DNA of 64,000 nt from Carnobacterium maltaromaticum DSM 20342 (GCF_000744945.1 NZ_JQMX01000001.1:496001-560000), one strand, 5' to 3'; positions 28,177 through 38,363 are shown, counted from the stretch's first letter. Notes: generated by a model from the letters alone, not told the origin. Translations and numbers: made by a program.

Positions 28177-29160
28177 ATGGCTAAAGATAAATTAAATCAA
28201 GAAAATATAGAGGTCAATCAATCAAAAGAGAGTGGGACAAAAGTAACATCAGAAAAAGCAACTATTTTTTCATACTTGTCAGATATAAATAGAATTAAAG
28301 TAGATTATACAAAAGAACCTTTAAAAATAAAATATAAATGGGCTAGTACTCATTTTATTTTTCCAACTCAGGATAGCTTTGATTTGGAGGGACAAAAATT
28401 AGCACTAAGATTAGAAGGGAAAATTGAAGAAGCTTTTTCATTGAACCAATCAATAAGTCCAAAAGAAAGAACAAATCAAAAGAAATGGCGCATTTTAGCA
28501 GTGGTTCTATTAATTATTGGGATTGGTGGACTTTCAGCCAATAGCATTTATGGAACTTACTTGGCTCGTAAAATTGAGCAAAACACGCAAATAACTATGG
28601 AAAAAATAAAAAAAGTCAATCCTGCGAAGAGTGAAGATGAAAAACAAGAGCGCAGTGCTTTTAAAGAGCAACCTTACCAACCGATTGAAACCTATTTAGA
28701 TGATTCAGATATCGAGACTTATCTAGGGAGTATAGCGATTCCAGATGTAAATTTAAATTTACCCATCGTTAAAGGTGTTGGAGAACAAAATCTCTATCGT
28801 GGAGCAGCTACTAACAAAATAGGGCAACAAATGGGGAAAGGTAATTATCCAATGGCTGCGCATAAAGTTCCAGGGAATGACACTTCTTTATTTGGTCCCT
28901 TATTTCAGGTGACTCCAGGTATGAAGATTTATCTTTCTGATAATCAAAACATCTATATTTATACTGCGAGAGAAAGTTATGTTGTTGAACCTGAACGTGT
29001 GGATATTTTAGATGATGTGATTGGACAGACGTTACTAACCTTATACACATGTAGCACGGATGCTGGGGTTGAGCGTCTAGTGGTCCAAGCGGATTTTGAG
29101 AAACAATTAAAAATGACAGATGCATCTCCAGAGGAACAAGCTATTTTTGCTAGAGAGTAA
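28177..29160 (+). CDS. Class A-like sortase with long cytoplasmic N-terminus
   Basis: 327 aa from the ATG at 28177, which follows AAGGGTGG; an ATG 21 bases upstream has no site. The catalytic domain is C-terminal (about 175-310): His229 in AAHKVPG, Cys292 in TLYTC, Arg300 in ERLVV. One membrane span lies at about 106-122. The first 103 residues are predicted cytoplasmic and include a patterned region (WASTHFIFPTQDSFDLEGQKLALRLEG) that I cannot assign; most class A sortases have fewer than 20 residues there. It follows the surface-protein gene and probably joins it to the cell wall. A TATAAT at about 28136 suggests it may also have its own promoter. Confidence 0.88.
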   Translation: MAKDKLNQENIEVNQSKESGTKVTSEKATIFSYLSDINRIKVDYTKEPLKIKYKWASTHFIFPTQDSFDLEGQKLALRLEGKIEEAFSLNQSISPKERTNQKKWRILAVVLLIIGIGGLSANSIYGTYLARKIEQNTQITMEKIKKVNPAKSEDEKQERSAFKEQPYQPIETYLDDSDIETYLGSIAIPDVNLNLPIVKGVGEQNLYRGAATNKIGQQMGKGNYPMAAHKVPGNDTSLFGPLFQVTPGMKIYLSDNQNIYIYTARESYVVEPERVDILDDVIGQTLLTLYTCSTDAGVERLVVQADFEKQLKMTDASPEEQAIFARE

Positions 29161-29177
29161 GGAAATGTTAAAATGAG

Positions 29178-29207
29178 TTGACAAAGGACTTAGATTAACG
29201 CTATTAT
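29178..29207 (+). promoter_or_regulatory. Promoter of the glyQS operon
   Basis: TTGACA (29178-29183), 18-base spacer, TATTAT (29202-29207), directly ahead of the T-box leader. Confidence 0.75.
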
Positions 29208-29212
29208 AGTAA

Positions 29213-29430
29213 CAAGTAAATACTAATGAAGTGATGAAGGAAAGTAGTAAGAATTCTAATTTTAGTATAGCGAGTTTGGGATAGTGGAAGCCAAATGTAA
29301 AAGGAATTTTGAAGGCGTTCTGGAGCTTATTCAATGAAGATGCTAGTTTTTTTAACTAGAATTAGGGTGGAACCGCGATAATATCGTCCCTATACTGACA
29401 GGAATCTCTTGTTAGTATAGGGATTTTTTG
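29213..29430 (+). ncRNA. Glycine T-box leader
   Basis: The T-box sequence AGGGTGGAACCGCG is at 29364-29377. Stem I features include GTGATGAAGGAAAGTAGTAAG-like GA motif near 29229 and a specifier GGC (Gly) at 29314-29316 in GAAGGCGTTC. The terminator is CCCTATACT (29388-29396) with AGTATAGGG (29414-29422) and a T run; the antiterminator forms from the T-box and the 5' side of that stem. Uncharged tRNA-Gly would stabilise the antiterminator and allow transcription of glyQ-glyS. Confidence 0.95.
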
Positions 29431-29517
29431 TTGTATTTTAAATGAATCTAGGAGGAATAAAAAAGCTAGAAAATAAGACTGTAAGTGAGAATACATTAAA
29501 AAAAGGGAGCGATAAAA

Positions 29518-30429
29518 ATGAGTAAAAAATTAACGATTCAAGAGATGATTTTAACATTACAAAATTTTTGGTCAAATCAAGGTTGTATGTTAATGCAATC
29601 TTATGATACAGAAAAAGGGGCCGGAACAATGAGCCCATATACTTTCTTAAGAGCAATTGGTCCAGAGCCTTGGAACGCAGCCTATGTGGAGCCATCTAGA
29701 AGACCAGCTGATGGACGTTATGGAGAAAATCCAAATCGCTTATACCAACACCATCAATTCCAAGTTGTAATGAAGCCCTCACCAGATAATATTCAAGAGC
29801 TTTATTTGGAAAGTTTGAAATTATTAGGAATTAATCCATTAGAGCACGATATTCGTTTTGTTGAGGATAACTGGGAAAATCCTTCAATGGGGTGTGCTGG
29901 TTTAGGTTGGGAAGTTTGGTTAGATGGAATGGAAATTACTCAGTTCACCTATTTTCAACAAGTTGGTGGTCTAGAATGTAAACCTGTCACAAGTGAAATC
30001 ACATACGGTATTGAGCGTTTAGCTTCTTATATGCAAGAAGTTGATAGTGTTTATGATTTAGAGTGGACAAATGGTGTTCGTTATGGAGAAATTTTCTTTG
30101 AACCAGAATATGAACATTCTAAATATGCATTTGAAACAAGCAATCAAGAGTTATTACTAACTTTATTTGATGCTTATGAGAAGGAAGCACAAGTTCAAAT
30201 TGAACATGGCTTAGTGCATCCTGCCTATGATTATGTGTTGAAATGTAGTCATACGTTTAACTTGTTAGACGCTCGTGGAGCGGTATCAGTAACAGAGCGA
30301 GCTGGATATTTAGCTAGAATTAGAAATATGGCACGAGCATTAGCCAAAGCTTTTGTAGCTGAGCGTGAGAAATTAGGCTTCCCATTACTACAAAAAAATA
30401 ATGATGTGTTAGTAAAGGAGGAAAATTAA
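29518..30429 (+). CDS. glyQ: Glycyl-tRNA synthetase alpha subunit
   Basis: 303 aa, the full length of the alpha subunit. The class II core carries motif residues such as [24 protein letters not shown] and [17 protein letters not shown]. It forms the alpha2-beta2 enzyme with GlyS and charges tRNA-Gly. GGGAG lies ahead of the ATG. It is under the T-box leader and one base separates it from glyS. Confidence 0.97.
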   Translation: MSKKLTIQEMILTLQNFWSNQGCMLMQSYDTEKGAGTMSPYTFLRAIGPEPWNAAYVEPSRRPADGRYGENPNRLYQHHQFQVVMKPSPDNIQELYLESLKLLGINPLEHDIRFVEDNWENPSMGCAGLGWEVWLDGMEITQFTYFQQVGGLECKPVTSEITYGIERLASYMQEVDSVYDLEWTNGVRYGEIFFEPEYEHSKYAFETSNQELLLTLFDAYEKEAQVQIEHGLVHPAYDYVLKCSHTFNLLDARGAVSVTERAGYLARIRNMARALAKAFVAEREKLGFPLLQKNNDVLVKEEN

Positions 30430-30430
30430 G

Positions 30431-32515
30431 ATGGCGAAAGACTTATTATTAGAAATCGGGTTAGAAGAAATTCCGGCTAAATATGTCACACCAAGTAGCC
30501 AACAATTGGTTAAACGTGTTTCCGACTTTTTAACCGAAAATAAATTAACTTTTGGAGAGATAGTGCCTTTTTCAACACCAAGAAGACTAGCAGTCATTGT
30601 TAAATCAGTAGCAGATAAACAAGAAGATACAGCTGAAATTGTCAAAGGACCAGCCAAAAAAATTGCTCTTGATGCTGAAGGAAATTGGAGCAAAGCGGCA
30701 CAAGGTTTTGTTCGTGGTCAAGGAGCAACGGTTGAGGATATCACGTTTAAAGAAATTAAAGGTGTGGAGTATGTTCACATTGATAAGTTTACCGCTGGAA
30801 AACCAGCAATGGATATTTTAACAAAATTAGATCAAGTCATCACTGGAATGACTTTTCCAGTCAGCATGAGTTGGGGAAACCATTCATTCAAATATATCAG
30901 ACCGATTCATTGGATTACAGCTATGCTTGATGAAACAATCATCCCCTTTAAAATTTTAGATATTGAAACGAGCAATACAAGTCGTGGGCATCGTTTTCTT
31001 GGAGAAGATACAAGTTTTGCAGGTGCTAGTGATTATGAAAGTAAATTGGAAAAAGAATTTGTTATTTCAGATAGCCAAAAACGTAAAGCAATGATTGTTG
31101 ATCAAATTCAAAAAATTGCTTCTGAAAAACAATGGCAGGTTGAATTAGACGCGGATTTACTAGAAGAAGTGACTAATTTAGTTGAATATCCAACAGCCTT
31201 TGCAGGTAGTTTTGAAGAAAAATATTTAAGTATTCCAGAAGAAGTATTGGTTACGTCTATGAAAGAACACCAACGCTATTTTGAAGTTCGTGATGAAAAG
31301 GGTGCACTTGCTCCTTATTTTATTTCTGTCCGAAATGGAAATGCAATTCATATTGAAAACGTCATTAAAGGAAATGAAAAAGTGCTAACTGCACGTTTAG
31401 AAGATGGTGAATTTTTCTACCAAGAAGATCAACAAATTAAAATCGCAGATGCAGTTGAACGTTTAAAATTGGTTACATTCCATGAGAAAATTGGAAGTAT
31501 TTATGAAAAAATGCAACGTGTTTCTTATTTTGCTGAGACAATCGGAAAAGTGGTTGGTCTGACAAATGAAGAATTAAGTGATTTACAAAGAGCAAGCGAA
31601 ATTTATAAATTTGATTTAGTGACAAACATGGTAGGCGAATTTCCTGAGTTACAAGGGATTATGGGTGAAAAATACGCATTGATGCAAGGTGAAAACCCTT
31701 CTGTGGCGACTGCAATCAGAGAGCATTATTTACCAACAAGCAGTGATGGGGTCTTACCAGTTACTAATGTTGGGGCTGTATTAGCAATTGCCGATAAATT
31801 AGATAGTGTTATGAGCTTTTTTGCAGTTGGAATGATTCCAACAGGTTCTAATGATCCATATGCTTTACGTCGTCAAGCATATGGTGTCGTTCGAATCGTT
31901 GAAAACAAAGGTTGGTACTTCCCTATTGAAACATTGCGTGGAGAGATGATAAGTGCAGCAATCCAACATCAAGGTAAATTAAGTGATCAGTTAGAATCGA
32001 GTACTCCAGAAGTTATTGATTTTATCAAAGCTAGAGTACGTCAACATTTGCTTAGTCAAAAAATCCGTTATGATATTATCGATGCTGTTTTAAAATCTGA
32101 ACAAGAAGATTTAATCAAAATGGCTGAGACAGCCTTAGTTTTAGAAAAACATATTCAAGAAGCAACCTTTAAGCCTACAATTGAAGCTTTAACGCGCGTT
32201 ATGAACTTAGCTAAAAAAGGACAAGAGCTTCTTTCAGAAAGCCAATTAGAGGTCAAACCAGAGTTGTTTGAAACTGAATCAGAAAAAGCTCTTTTTGAAG
32301 CTATTCTTGTAGCGAAAGAAGCCTTCTCAGGGGAGAATATGGAATTGAATTATTTAGCTCTAGAAACATTAGGGCCTAAAGTTGAAGCTTTCTTTGAAGA
32401 CAATATGGTTATGACAGATGATGAAAAAATTCGTAATAATCGTTTAGCTTTATTAGTTCAATTGGGTAACTTGGCATTATCTTTTGCAAGTATTGACCAA
32501 TTGATCGTCAAATAA
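30431..32515 (+). CDS. glyS: Glycyl-tRNA synthetase beta subunit
   Basis: 694 aa. The N-terminus [19 protein letters not shown] is the family start. Internal motifs include [27 protein letters not shown] and the HD-like [19 protein letters not shown]-type anticodon-binding region lies at the C-terminus. AAAGGAGG is inside the end of glyQ. A terminator follows, and then a copy of the dispersed hairpin repeat. Confidence 0.97.
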   Translation: MAKDLLLEIGLEEIPAKYVTPSSQQLVKRVSDFLTENKLTFGEIVPFSTPRRLAVIVKSVADKQEDTAEIVKGPAKKIALDAEGNWSKAAQGFVRGQGATVEDITFKEIKGVEYVHIDKFTAGKPAMDILTKLDQVITGMTFPVSMSWGNHSFKYIRPIHWITAMLDETIIPFKILDIETSNTSRGHRFLGEDTSFAGASDYESKLEKEFVISDSQKRKAMIVDQIQKIASEKQWQVELDADLLEEVTNLVEYPTAFAGSFEEKYLSIPEEVLVTSMKEHQRYFEVRDEKGALAPYFISVRNGNAIHIENVIKGNEKVLTARLEDGEFFYQEDQQIKIADAVERLKLVTFHEKIGSIYEKMQRVSYFAETIGKVVGLTNEELSDLQRASEIYKFDLVTNMVGEFPELQGIMGEKYALMQGENPSVATAIREHYLPTSSDGVLPVTNVGAVLAIADKLDSVMSFFAVGMIPTGSNDPYALRRQAYGVVRIVENKGWYFPIETLRGEMISAAIQHQGKLSDQLESSTPEVIDFIKARVRQHLLSQKIRYDIIDAVLKSEQEDLIKMAETALVLEKHIQEATFKPTIEALTRVMNLAKKGQELLSESQLEVKPELFETESEKALFEAILVAKEAFSGENMELNYLALETLGPKVEAFFEDNMVMTDDEKIRNNRLALLVQLGNLALSFASIDQLIVK

Positions 32516-32533
32516 GTAAAAATAAAAATTAGC

Positions 32534-32576
32534 AGTAATCTCTTAGAAAGTTGTTTCTGAGAGGTTACTTTTTATT
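32534..32576 (+). terminator. Terminator of glyQS
   Basis: AGTAATCTCTTAGAAA and TTTCTGAGAGGTTACT form a 16-bp stem with two G-U or mismatched positions and a GTTG loop, then TTTTTATT. The T tract runs directly into the dispersed repeat. Confidence 0.88.
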
Positions 32577-32699
32577 AAGGCTAGTTCTTATGAGTCATCT
32601 CCTAGGAAAAAAGATGAACTCCAAAAAAAGTAAAGAGACACTTTTCTTGGAATTCCCTATTTTTCTGCCGGAGCTAAGCGACTCAACGAGCTTTTTATT
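32577..32699 (+). repeat. Dispersed hairpin repeat, divergent copy
   Basis: Same ends and layout as the copies at 5 and 60 kb but a different interior. Outer stem TGAGTC (32591-32596) with GACTCA (32680-32685), a compensatory change from GAGCC/GGCTC. Inner stem GAACTCCAA (32616-32624) with TTGGAATTC (32647-32655), one mismatch, capped by AAAAGT/ACTTTT (32626-32631, 32640-32645). Ends immediately before the GGGGGAGG site of the ABC transporter gene. Confidence 0.88.
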
Positions 32700-32713
32700 T
32701 GGGGGAGGAAAAG

Positions 32714-34429
32714 ATGTTAAAAAGATTTTTTAGTTATTATCGGCCTTATCGTAAGTTATTTATTTTAGATTTTTCTTGTGCAATTGTTGCTGCTATTTTA
32801 GAGTTGGCTTTTCCAATCGTGGTTAACCAAGTCATTGATAAGCTTCTTCCCACTGGAAATTGGTCATTAATCGTTACCGCTGCATTATCATTATTATTTT
32901 TTTACGTTGTAAATACAGCTTTGCAGTATGTTGTTGTTTATTTCGGTCATATGCTAGGAGTTAATATCGAAACGGATATGCGGAGAGAACTTTATGCTCA
33001 TTTGCAATCACAGCCTTTCAGCTATTATGATAATCAAAAAACGGGTAAGCTAATGAGTCGTTTAACAACAGACTTATTCGAGATATCAGAAGTAGCGCAT
33101 CATGGACCTGAAGATGTATTCATTACCATTATGTCTTTAGTTGGTTCATTTGCTTTAATGCTTTCTATCCATGTTAAATTAGCGTTAGCTACCTTTATTA
33201 TGATACCTTTCATTACATTGGCACTTGTCTTTTTTAATAAGCGAATGACAAAAGTGAATACCCAAATTTATCGTGACTTAGGTGAGTTTAATGCAGGTGT
33301 TGAAGCTTCTGTTAGTGGTGTGAGAGTTGTCCAAGCCTTTTCAAATGAGGCTCATGAACAAGAACGTTTTGAAGGGTTAAACCAAGCGTACAGAAAATCA
33401 AAAGTTTTATTTTATAAAATGATGGGAATTAGCGCAGCTTATAATTATTTATTGATGCGCCTAATTAACTTATTTGCCTTATTTTTTGGAGCATACTATA
33501 CGATTACTAACGAGATCACCTATGGTCAGTTTGTTGGGTTTATTTTGTTAACTAATGTTTTTGTCCGACCAATTGAAAAGGTAAATAATATGATTGAAAG
33601 TTATCCAAAAGGAATTGCTGGTTTTAAACGCTTTACTGAAGAAATTGATAAAGAACCTGTGATTCAAGATGTACCCAATGCTCGTGACGATATTGTTTTA
33701 ACTGGAGATATTGAATATAAAGATGTTTCTTTTTGGTATGATGATTCTAAGAAGGTTTTAGATAAAATAAATCTGTCAATTAAAGAAGGCGAGACAGTTG
33801 CTTTTGTTGGACCAAGCGGCGCTGGAAAAACAACTATTTGTAATTTATTACCGCGCTTTTATGAAGTGAATGAAGGTGCTGTTTTAGTGGATGGGTATAC
33901 TATTGACGCATTGACAATGAGTAGTCTTCGAAGTCAAATTGGTGTTGTACAGCAAGATGTCTTTTTATTCCCAGGTTCAATTAAGGAAAATGTGGCTTAC
34001 GGGAAACTTGACGCTACGGAAGACGAAATTAATCATGCGATTAGATTGGCACATTTAGAACAAGTCGTAGCAGAAATGCCAGATGGGTTAGAAACGATTA
34101 TTGGAGAACGTGGAGTGAAGTTATCTGGAGGCCAAAAGCAACGTTTAGCTATTGCTCGAATGTTCTTGAAAAATCCTCCAATCTTAATTTTAGATGAAGC
34201 GACTTCTGCGTTGGATACTGAAACTGAACAAGTCATTCAAGAATCTTTAAATTCACTATCTGAAGGAAGAACAACTTTAATTATTGCGCATCGCTTAGCG
34301 ACGATTAAGCACGCGAATCGAATTGTGGTCGTAAATGAAGAGGGAATTGCAGAAGAAGGAACCCATGATGATTTAATGGCTCGAAATGGCGCTTATAAAC
34401 GATTATATGACGCACAATTTAAAGATTAA
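32714..34429 (+). CDS. ABC exporter, fused permease and ATPase
   Basis: 571 aa. Six membrane helices (about 15-300) make a type I exporter domain, with the coupling sequences DLFEISEVAHHGPED and NAGVEASVSGVRVVQAF. The ATPase half has Walker A GPSGAGKTT, a Q-loop (GVVQQDVFLFPGSI), signature LSGGQKQR, Walker B ILILDEATSALD and switch His in IIAHRLATI. The start at 32714 follows GGGGGAGG. It works as a homo- or heterodimer; no partner gene is adjacent, so a homodimer is likelier. The substrate is unknown (multidrug or lipid type). Its leader is a copy of the dispersed repeat. Confidence 0.92.
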   Translation: MLKRFFSYYRPYRKLFILDFSCAIVAAILELAFPIVVNQVIDKLLPTGNWSLIVTAALSLLFFYVVNTALQYVVVYFGHMLGVNIETDMRRELYAHLQSQPFSYYDNQKTGKLMSRLTTDLFEISEVAHHGPEDVFITIMSLVGSFALMLSIHVKLALATFIMIPFITLALVFFNKRMTKVNTQIYRDLGEFNAGVEASVSGVRVVQAFSNEAHEQERFEGLNQAYRKSKVLFYKMMGISAAYNYLLMRLINLFALFFGAYYTITNEITYGQFVGFILLTNVFVRPIEKVNNMIESYPKGIAGFKRFTEEIDKEPVIQDVPNARDDIVLTGDIEYKDVSFWYDDSKKVLDKINLSIKEGETVAFVGPSGAGKTTICNLLPRFYEVNEGAVLVDGYTIDALTMSSLRSQIGVVQQDVFLFPGSIKENVAYGKLDATEDEINHAIRLAHLEQVVAEMPDGLETIIGERGVKLSGGQKQRLAIARMFLKNPPILILDEATSALDTETEQVIQESLNSLSEGRTTLIIAHRLATIKHANRIVVVNEEGIAEEGTHDDLMARNGAYKRLYDAQFKD

Positions 34430-34435
34430 CTGAAC

Positions 34436-34479
34436 AAAAAGTCGTGAATAAAGCTTAATGCTGATTTCATGACTTTTTT
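34436..34479 (+). terminator. Terminator of the ABC exporter gene
   Basis: AAAAAGTCGTGAAT and ATTTCATGACTTTTTT pair with one G-U; loop of about 14 bases. Confidence 0.88.
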
Positions 34480-34535
34480 AATAATAAACTTGTTAAAATC
34501 CTACAATTTCCACGCTGTAAAATAAGCTTTTTTTA

Positions 34536-34564
34536 TTGTTAGAATGGGGATTATATGTTATACT
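34536..34564 (+). promoter_or_regulatory. Promoter of dnaG-rpoD
   Basis: TTGTTA (34536-34541), 17-base spacer, TATACT (34559-34564). The leader of about 115 bases contains AAGATCC pairing with GGATCTT (about 34603-34632), a possible regulatory stem. Confidence 0.65.
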
Positions 34565-34683
34565 GCAAAATGTATAGTTATGTCACCAAATAGTTTTAAT
34601 TAAGATCCTCAGTCAGTTTTATGTGGATCTTTAACTAATTATGACTAACTAATTTTTCTTGATCGTCCAAAGAGGTGATGTAT

Positions 34684-36570
34684 GTGGCTATGATGATACC
34701 GGAGGAAACAGTCAATCGAATTAGACAGGAAACAAATATTGTTGATGTGGTTAGCCAATACGTTCAATTGAAAAAAAGTGGGAAAAATCTTTTTGGATTC
34801 TGCCCGTTTCATGAAGAACGAACGCCGTCATTTTCAGTAGCGGAAGATAAACAAATTTTTCATTGTTTTAGTTGCGGAAAAGGTGGAAATGTATTTACGT
34901 TTTTAATGGAAGTGGATGGCTTAAGTTTTCCAGAAGCTGTTTTTAAAACAGCCGAAATGAGTCAAATAAAACTGGATGATACATTATTAAACAATAGATC
35001 TCATCAAAACCAAGAGAGTGACTCTAAACGGGAGAAGCTAATTCAAGCACATGAAGAAACGGCTGACTTATTTCAACACGTTTTGTTAAATACTAAAGTT
35101 GGTGAAGAAGCCTATCATTATTTATTAAATCGTGGATTAACCAAGGAATTAATTGAAACATTTAAAATTGGTTTCGCCCCAAGGGAACGAACGATGCTCC
35201 ACCAATATTTATTAGGCAAAGAATACACAGACGAGGTATTAAACGAGACTGGATTGTTTGTTGAAAGAGATAACGGTGAACTCATTGATCGTTTTTATAA
35301 TCGAATTATGTTTCCAATTCGTAATCAACAAGGAAAGACAATTGCGTTTTCAGGAAGAATTTTTCAGCAAGAAACCGAAGATAAAGCCGGACCCAAATAT
35401 TTAAATAGTCCTGAAACCTATTTATTTAATAAACGAAATGTCCTATTTAACTTTGATATGGCTCGTGGAGCAATTCGAAGAGAAAAAGAGGTTGTTTTAT
35501 TTGAAGGTTTTATGGATGTGATTGCAGCTTGGAATGCAGGCGTTAAAAATGGTGTTGCTTCGATGGGGACGAGTTTAACAAATGAACAGATTCATATGTT
35601 AGATCGAGTGACAGATCGAGTTTTAATTGCTTATGATGGTGACAATGCTGGAATCGAAGCAACCAAACGTGGTGTTGACTTATTGACAACTGAGACAGCC
35701 TTTGATGTTGAAGTTGTTAGCTTCACGGAAGGTTTGGATCCAGACGACTTTATAAAAAAATATGGAGCGAGTGCATTTGTTGAGTTATTAGCTCATGGAC
35801 GAGATACTTTATTTGCATTTAAAATGCGTTATCATCGAAAAGGGTTAAATTTACAAAACGAAAATGAGCGGTTGAGTTATCTAGATTTAATTTTAACGGA
35901 TATGCTCACTATCACTTCTGCTGTTGAAAGAGAGATGTACCTTAAACAGTTATCGTCTGAATTTGATATTTCGTTAGATTCTTTAAATGAACAGTATCAA
36001 CAACTTTTTAAAGAAAAGCGAGCTCAGCGCAAAGAGGTAAAAAATCAATTTAATTTTGGACCAGAACCTGAAATAGAACCTTATTTTCCAGAAGAGGAAA
36101 TGGTCGTTCAAGTCGATACTCAAAAAAGGAAGCTTGATTTAATTGAGCAAACAGAACGTTATTTGCTAAATCGCTTATTTCACTTTGAAGAGGCCTGGAT
36201 TCAAGTTCAGAGTCAAGTTGAAGACTACCACTTTATTCATGACGACTATCAGACTTTGTATCTTTTGTTTGAGAGTTTCAAAGATACTGTAGGGGAATAT
36301 GGATCAATTGATGCATTTATTGATTTTGTAAAAGAACCTCCATTAAAAAACTTATTAGTGGAAATTGAAATGCTTTCTTTAAGTGAAGAAATGACTGCTA
36401 AAGAAATAGATGATTATTTGGATGTAATTGTCCGGAAATCAAGTTTATCAGAACAGTTAAAACATAAACAAGCGGCAATGAAAGAAGCTCAACGAATTGG
36501 CGATCAAGCGGTTTTACAACAATTAATGTTAGAAATTGTTGACTTGTCACGCCAGTTGAAGAATAAATGA
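34684..36570 (+). CDS. dnaG: DNA primase
   Basis: 628 aa from a GTG at 34684, chosen because AGAGGTG lies six bases upstream and the product then starts MAMMIPEETVNRI, like other primases; GTG/ATG codons at 34675-34680 overlap the site. The zinc finger is Cys40, His43, Cys61, Cys64. The TOPRIM domain shows VLFEGFMDVIAAWNAG and AYDGDNAG. A C-terminal helicase-interaction region follows. It makes RNA primers at the replication fork. Operon with rpoD, as in the classical macromolecular synthesis operon but without rpsU. Confidence 0.95.
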   Translation: MAMMIPEETVNRIRQETNIVDVVSQYVQLKKSGKNLFGFCPFHEERTPSFSVAEDKQIFHCFSCGKGGNVFTFLMEVDGLSFPEAVFKTAEMSQIKLDDTLLNNRSHQNQESDSKREKLIQAHEETADLFQHVLLNTKVGEEAYHYLLNRGLTKELIETFKIGFAPRERTMLHQYLLGKEYTDEVLNETGLFVERDNGELIDRFYNRIMFPIRNQQGKTIAFSGRIFQQETEDKAGPKYLNSPETYLFNKRNVLFNFDMARGAIRREKEVVLFEGFMDVIAAWNAGVKNGVASMGTSLTNEQIHMLDRVTDRVLIAYDGDNAGIEATKRGVDLLTTETAFDVEVVSFTEGLDPDDFIKKYGASAFVELLAHGRDTLFAFKMRYHRKGLNLQNENERLSYLDLILTDMLTITSAVEREMYLKQLSSEFDISLDSLNEQYQQLFKEKRAQRKEVKNQFNFGPEPEIEPYFPEEEMVVQVDTQKRKLDLIEQTERYLLNRLFHFEEAWIQVQSQVEDYHFIHDDYQTLYLLFESFKDTVGEYGSIDAFIDFVKEPPLKNLLVEIEMLSLSEEMTAKEIDDYLDVIVRKSSLSEQLKHKQAAMKEAQRIGDQAVLQQLMLEIVDLSRQLKNK

Positions 36571-36607
36571 ATGAATTTTATAGGATTGATTAAAGGAGGC
36601 TTTTTTA

Positions 36608-37735
36608 ATGGCTAAAAAAGAAGAAGTAAAAAACAACACGGTAACATTATTAGAACAAGCAATAAAAAAAGTAATCAAGGATAACAAACTGAAAGGTTCA
36701 ATTCATTACGATGAATTAACAAATTTAGTTGTTACACCATATGAATTAGATGCGGATCAAATTGATGATGTGATCATGCAAGTTGAAGATGGTGGCGTAA
36801 GTGTTGTAGGAGATGATGGTGGTCCAACTGACCGTCAAATTTTAGCCAAAGAAAAAGATAAAAAAGCTGCTGAAGAGCAAGAAGATTTAACTGCTCCAGC
36901 GGGTGTTAAAATTAATGATCCAGTTCGAATGTATTTAAAGGAAATTGGACGTGTTCCACTTTTAAATGCTCAAGAAGAAGTAGCCTTAGCTTTATTGATT
37001 GAACAAGGAGATCAAGAAGCTAAACAACGTCTAGCAGAAGCAAACTTGCGTTTAGTTGTAAGTATTGCTAAGCGTTATGTTGGACGTGGCATGCAATTTC
37101 TAGATTTAATCCAAGAGGGAAATATGGGATTAATGAAAGCTGTTGAAAAATTTGATTATCAAAAAGGCTTTAAATTTTCTACCTACGCTACATGGTGGAT
37201 TCGCCAAGCAATTACCCGTGCAATTGCCGATCAAGCTAGAACAATCCGTATTCCAGTGCACATGGTTGAAACAATTAACAAGTTAATTCGTATTCAACGT
37301 CAGTTACTCCAAGATTTAGGTAGAGAACCAACACCAGAAGAAATCGGAGCTGAAATGGATTTACCAACTGAAAAAGTTCGTGAAATATTGAAAATTGCTC
37401 AGGAACCGGTATCGTTAGAAACACCAATCGGTGAAGAAGACGATTCACATCTAGGTGATTTCATTGAAGACCAAGATGCAACTAGCCCAGCAGAGCATGC
37501 TGCTTATGAATTATTAAAAGAGCAATTAGAGGACGTTCTTGATACCTTAACGGATAGAGAAGAAAATGTTCTGCGTTTACGTTTTGGATTAGATGATGGA
37601 CGTACGAGAACGCTTGAAGAAGTGGGTAAAGTATTTGGTGTAACGAGAGAACGTATTCGTCAAATCGAAGCCAAAGCTTTACGTAAATTACGTCATCCAA
37701 GTCGTTCTAAACAATTAAAGGACTTTTTGGAATAA
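36608..37735 (+). CDS. rpoD: Primary sigma factor (sigma A)
   Basis: 375 aa. Region 1.1 is at the N-terminus. Region 2 ([37 protein letters not shown] and [14 protein letters not shown]) binds the -10 element. Region 3 and region 4 follow ([32 protein letters not shown], -35 recognition). It directs housekeeping transcription, consistent with the TTGACA/TATAAT promoters seen throughout. AAAGGAGG precedes the start. Confidence 0.98.
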   Translation: MAKKEEVKNNTVTLLEQAIKKVIKDNKLKGSIHYDELTNLVVTPYELDADQIDDVIMQVEDGGVSVVGDDGGPTDRQILAKEKDKKAAEEQEDLTAPAGVKINDPVRMYLKEIGRVPLLNAQEEVALALLIEQGDQEAKQRLAEANLRLVVSIAKRYVGRGMQFLDLIQEGNMGLMKAVEKFDYQKGFKFSTYATWWIRQAITRAIADQARTIRIPVHMVETINKLIRIQRQLLQDLGREPTPEEIGAEMDLPTEKVREILKIAQEPVSLETPIGEEDDSHLGDFIEDQDATSPAEHAAYELLKEQLEDVLDTLTDREENVLRLRFGLDDGRTRTLEEVGKVFGVTRERIRQIEAKALRKLRHPSRSKQLKDFLE

Positions 37736-37745
37736 AAGTAAATTT

Positions 37746-37781
37746 GAGAAGGGTAAGATTAAATTCTTACTCTTCTTTTTT
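37746..37781 (+). terminator. Terminator of dnaG-rpoD
   Basis: GAAGGGTAAGA and TCTTACTCTTC with a small loop and T tract. Confidence 0.9.
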
Positions 37782-37820
37782 GCGTTAAGCTTAAAAAATA
37801 GTAAAGACAGAGGATTATAT

Positions 37821-37849
37821 TTGCAATTCTTTTTAAATTCTAAGATACT
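37821..37849 (+). promoter_or_regulatory. Promoter of the lipoprotein gene
   Basis: TTGCAA (37821-37826), 17-base spacer, GATACT (37844-37849). Confidence 0.6.
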
Positions 37850-37888
37850 AGTAGTAGTGATACAGATGATATTTAGGAGGAATTAACA

Positions 37889-38353
37889 ATGAAAAAAAAG
37901 AAACTAGCTTTTAGTTTAGTAGTCGCTATTTTAGTTGTAGTTGCAGTAGGATGTGGAAATGCTGCAGATAAAAAAACAGAATCAAGTAGTTCAATAACCT
38001 CTGACTCTGAAAAAGAAGCAGAGACATCTTCAACTGCACCCGCTGTAGAAGAGCCAATTGTGTATACAGCTGTTGTCAAACAAGATAGTAATAGTGAAAC
38101 TGGGCAAGTATGGGTAAAAAGTTTATTACCGGTTGACTCCAATAAGGAAACACCCCCAATTTTCAAAGAAGAAGTTGTTTTATTAACAGATGGAAGTAAT
38201 GTTTTTGATGGAAAAACAAATGAAAAAATTTCCTTAGATGAAATTAAAGCTGGGACTAATCTTGAAGTTACATTAGCAGCCGAACCTGTTTCAACAATGT
38301 CAATTCCACCTCAAATCCCTGGTAAAGATGTTCATAAAATAGTTGTTAAATAA
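37889..38353 (+). CDS. Small secreted lipoprotein, unknown function
   Basis: 154 aa. A type II signal peptide has a lipobox VAVGC, placing the lipidated Cys at residue 23. A Ser/Glu/Lys linker of about 30 residues follows, then a compact domain of about 90 residues beginning PIVYTAVVKQDSN and ending VHKIVVK. I do not recognise the domain; its alternation of hydrophobic and polar residues suggests a small beta barrel. AGGAGG precedes the start. It is monocistronic, with its own promoter and terminator, and probably sits on the outer face of the membrane. Confidence 0.8.
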   Translation: MKKKKLAFSLVVAILVVVAVGCGNAADKKTESSSSITSDSEKEAETSSTAPAVEEPIVYTAVVKQDSNSETGQVWVKSLLPVDSNKETPPIFKEEVVLLTDGSNVFDGKTNEKISLDEIKAGTNLEVTLAAEPVSTMSIPPQIPGKDVHKIVVK

Positions 38354-38363
38354 AGCTTAACTG

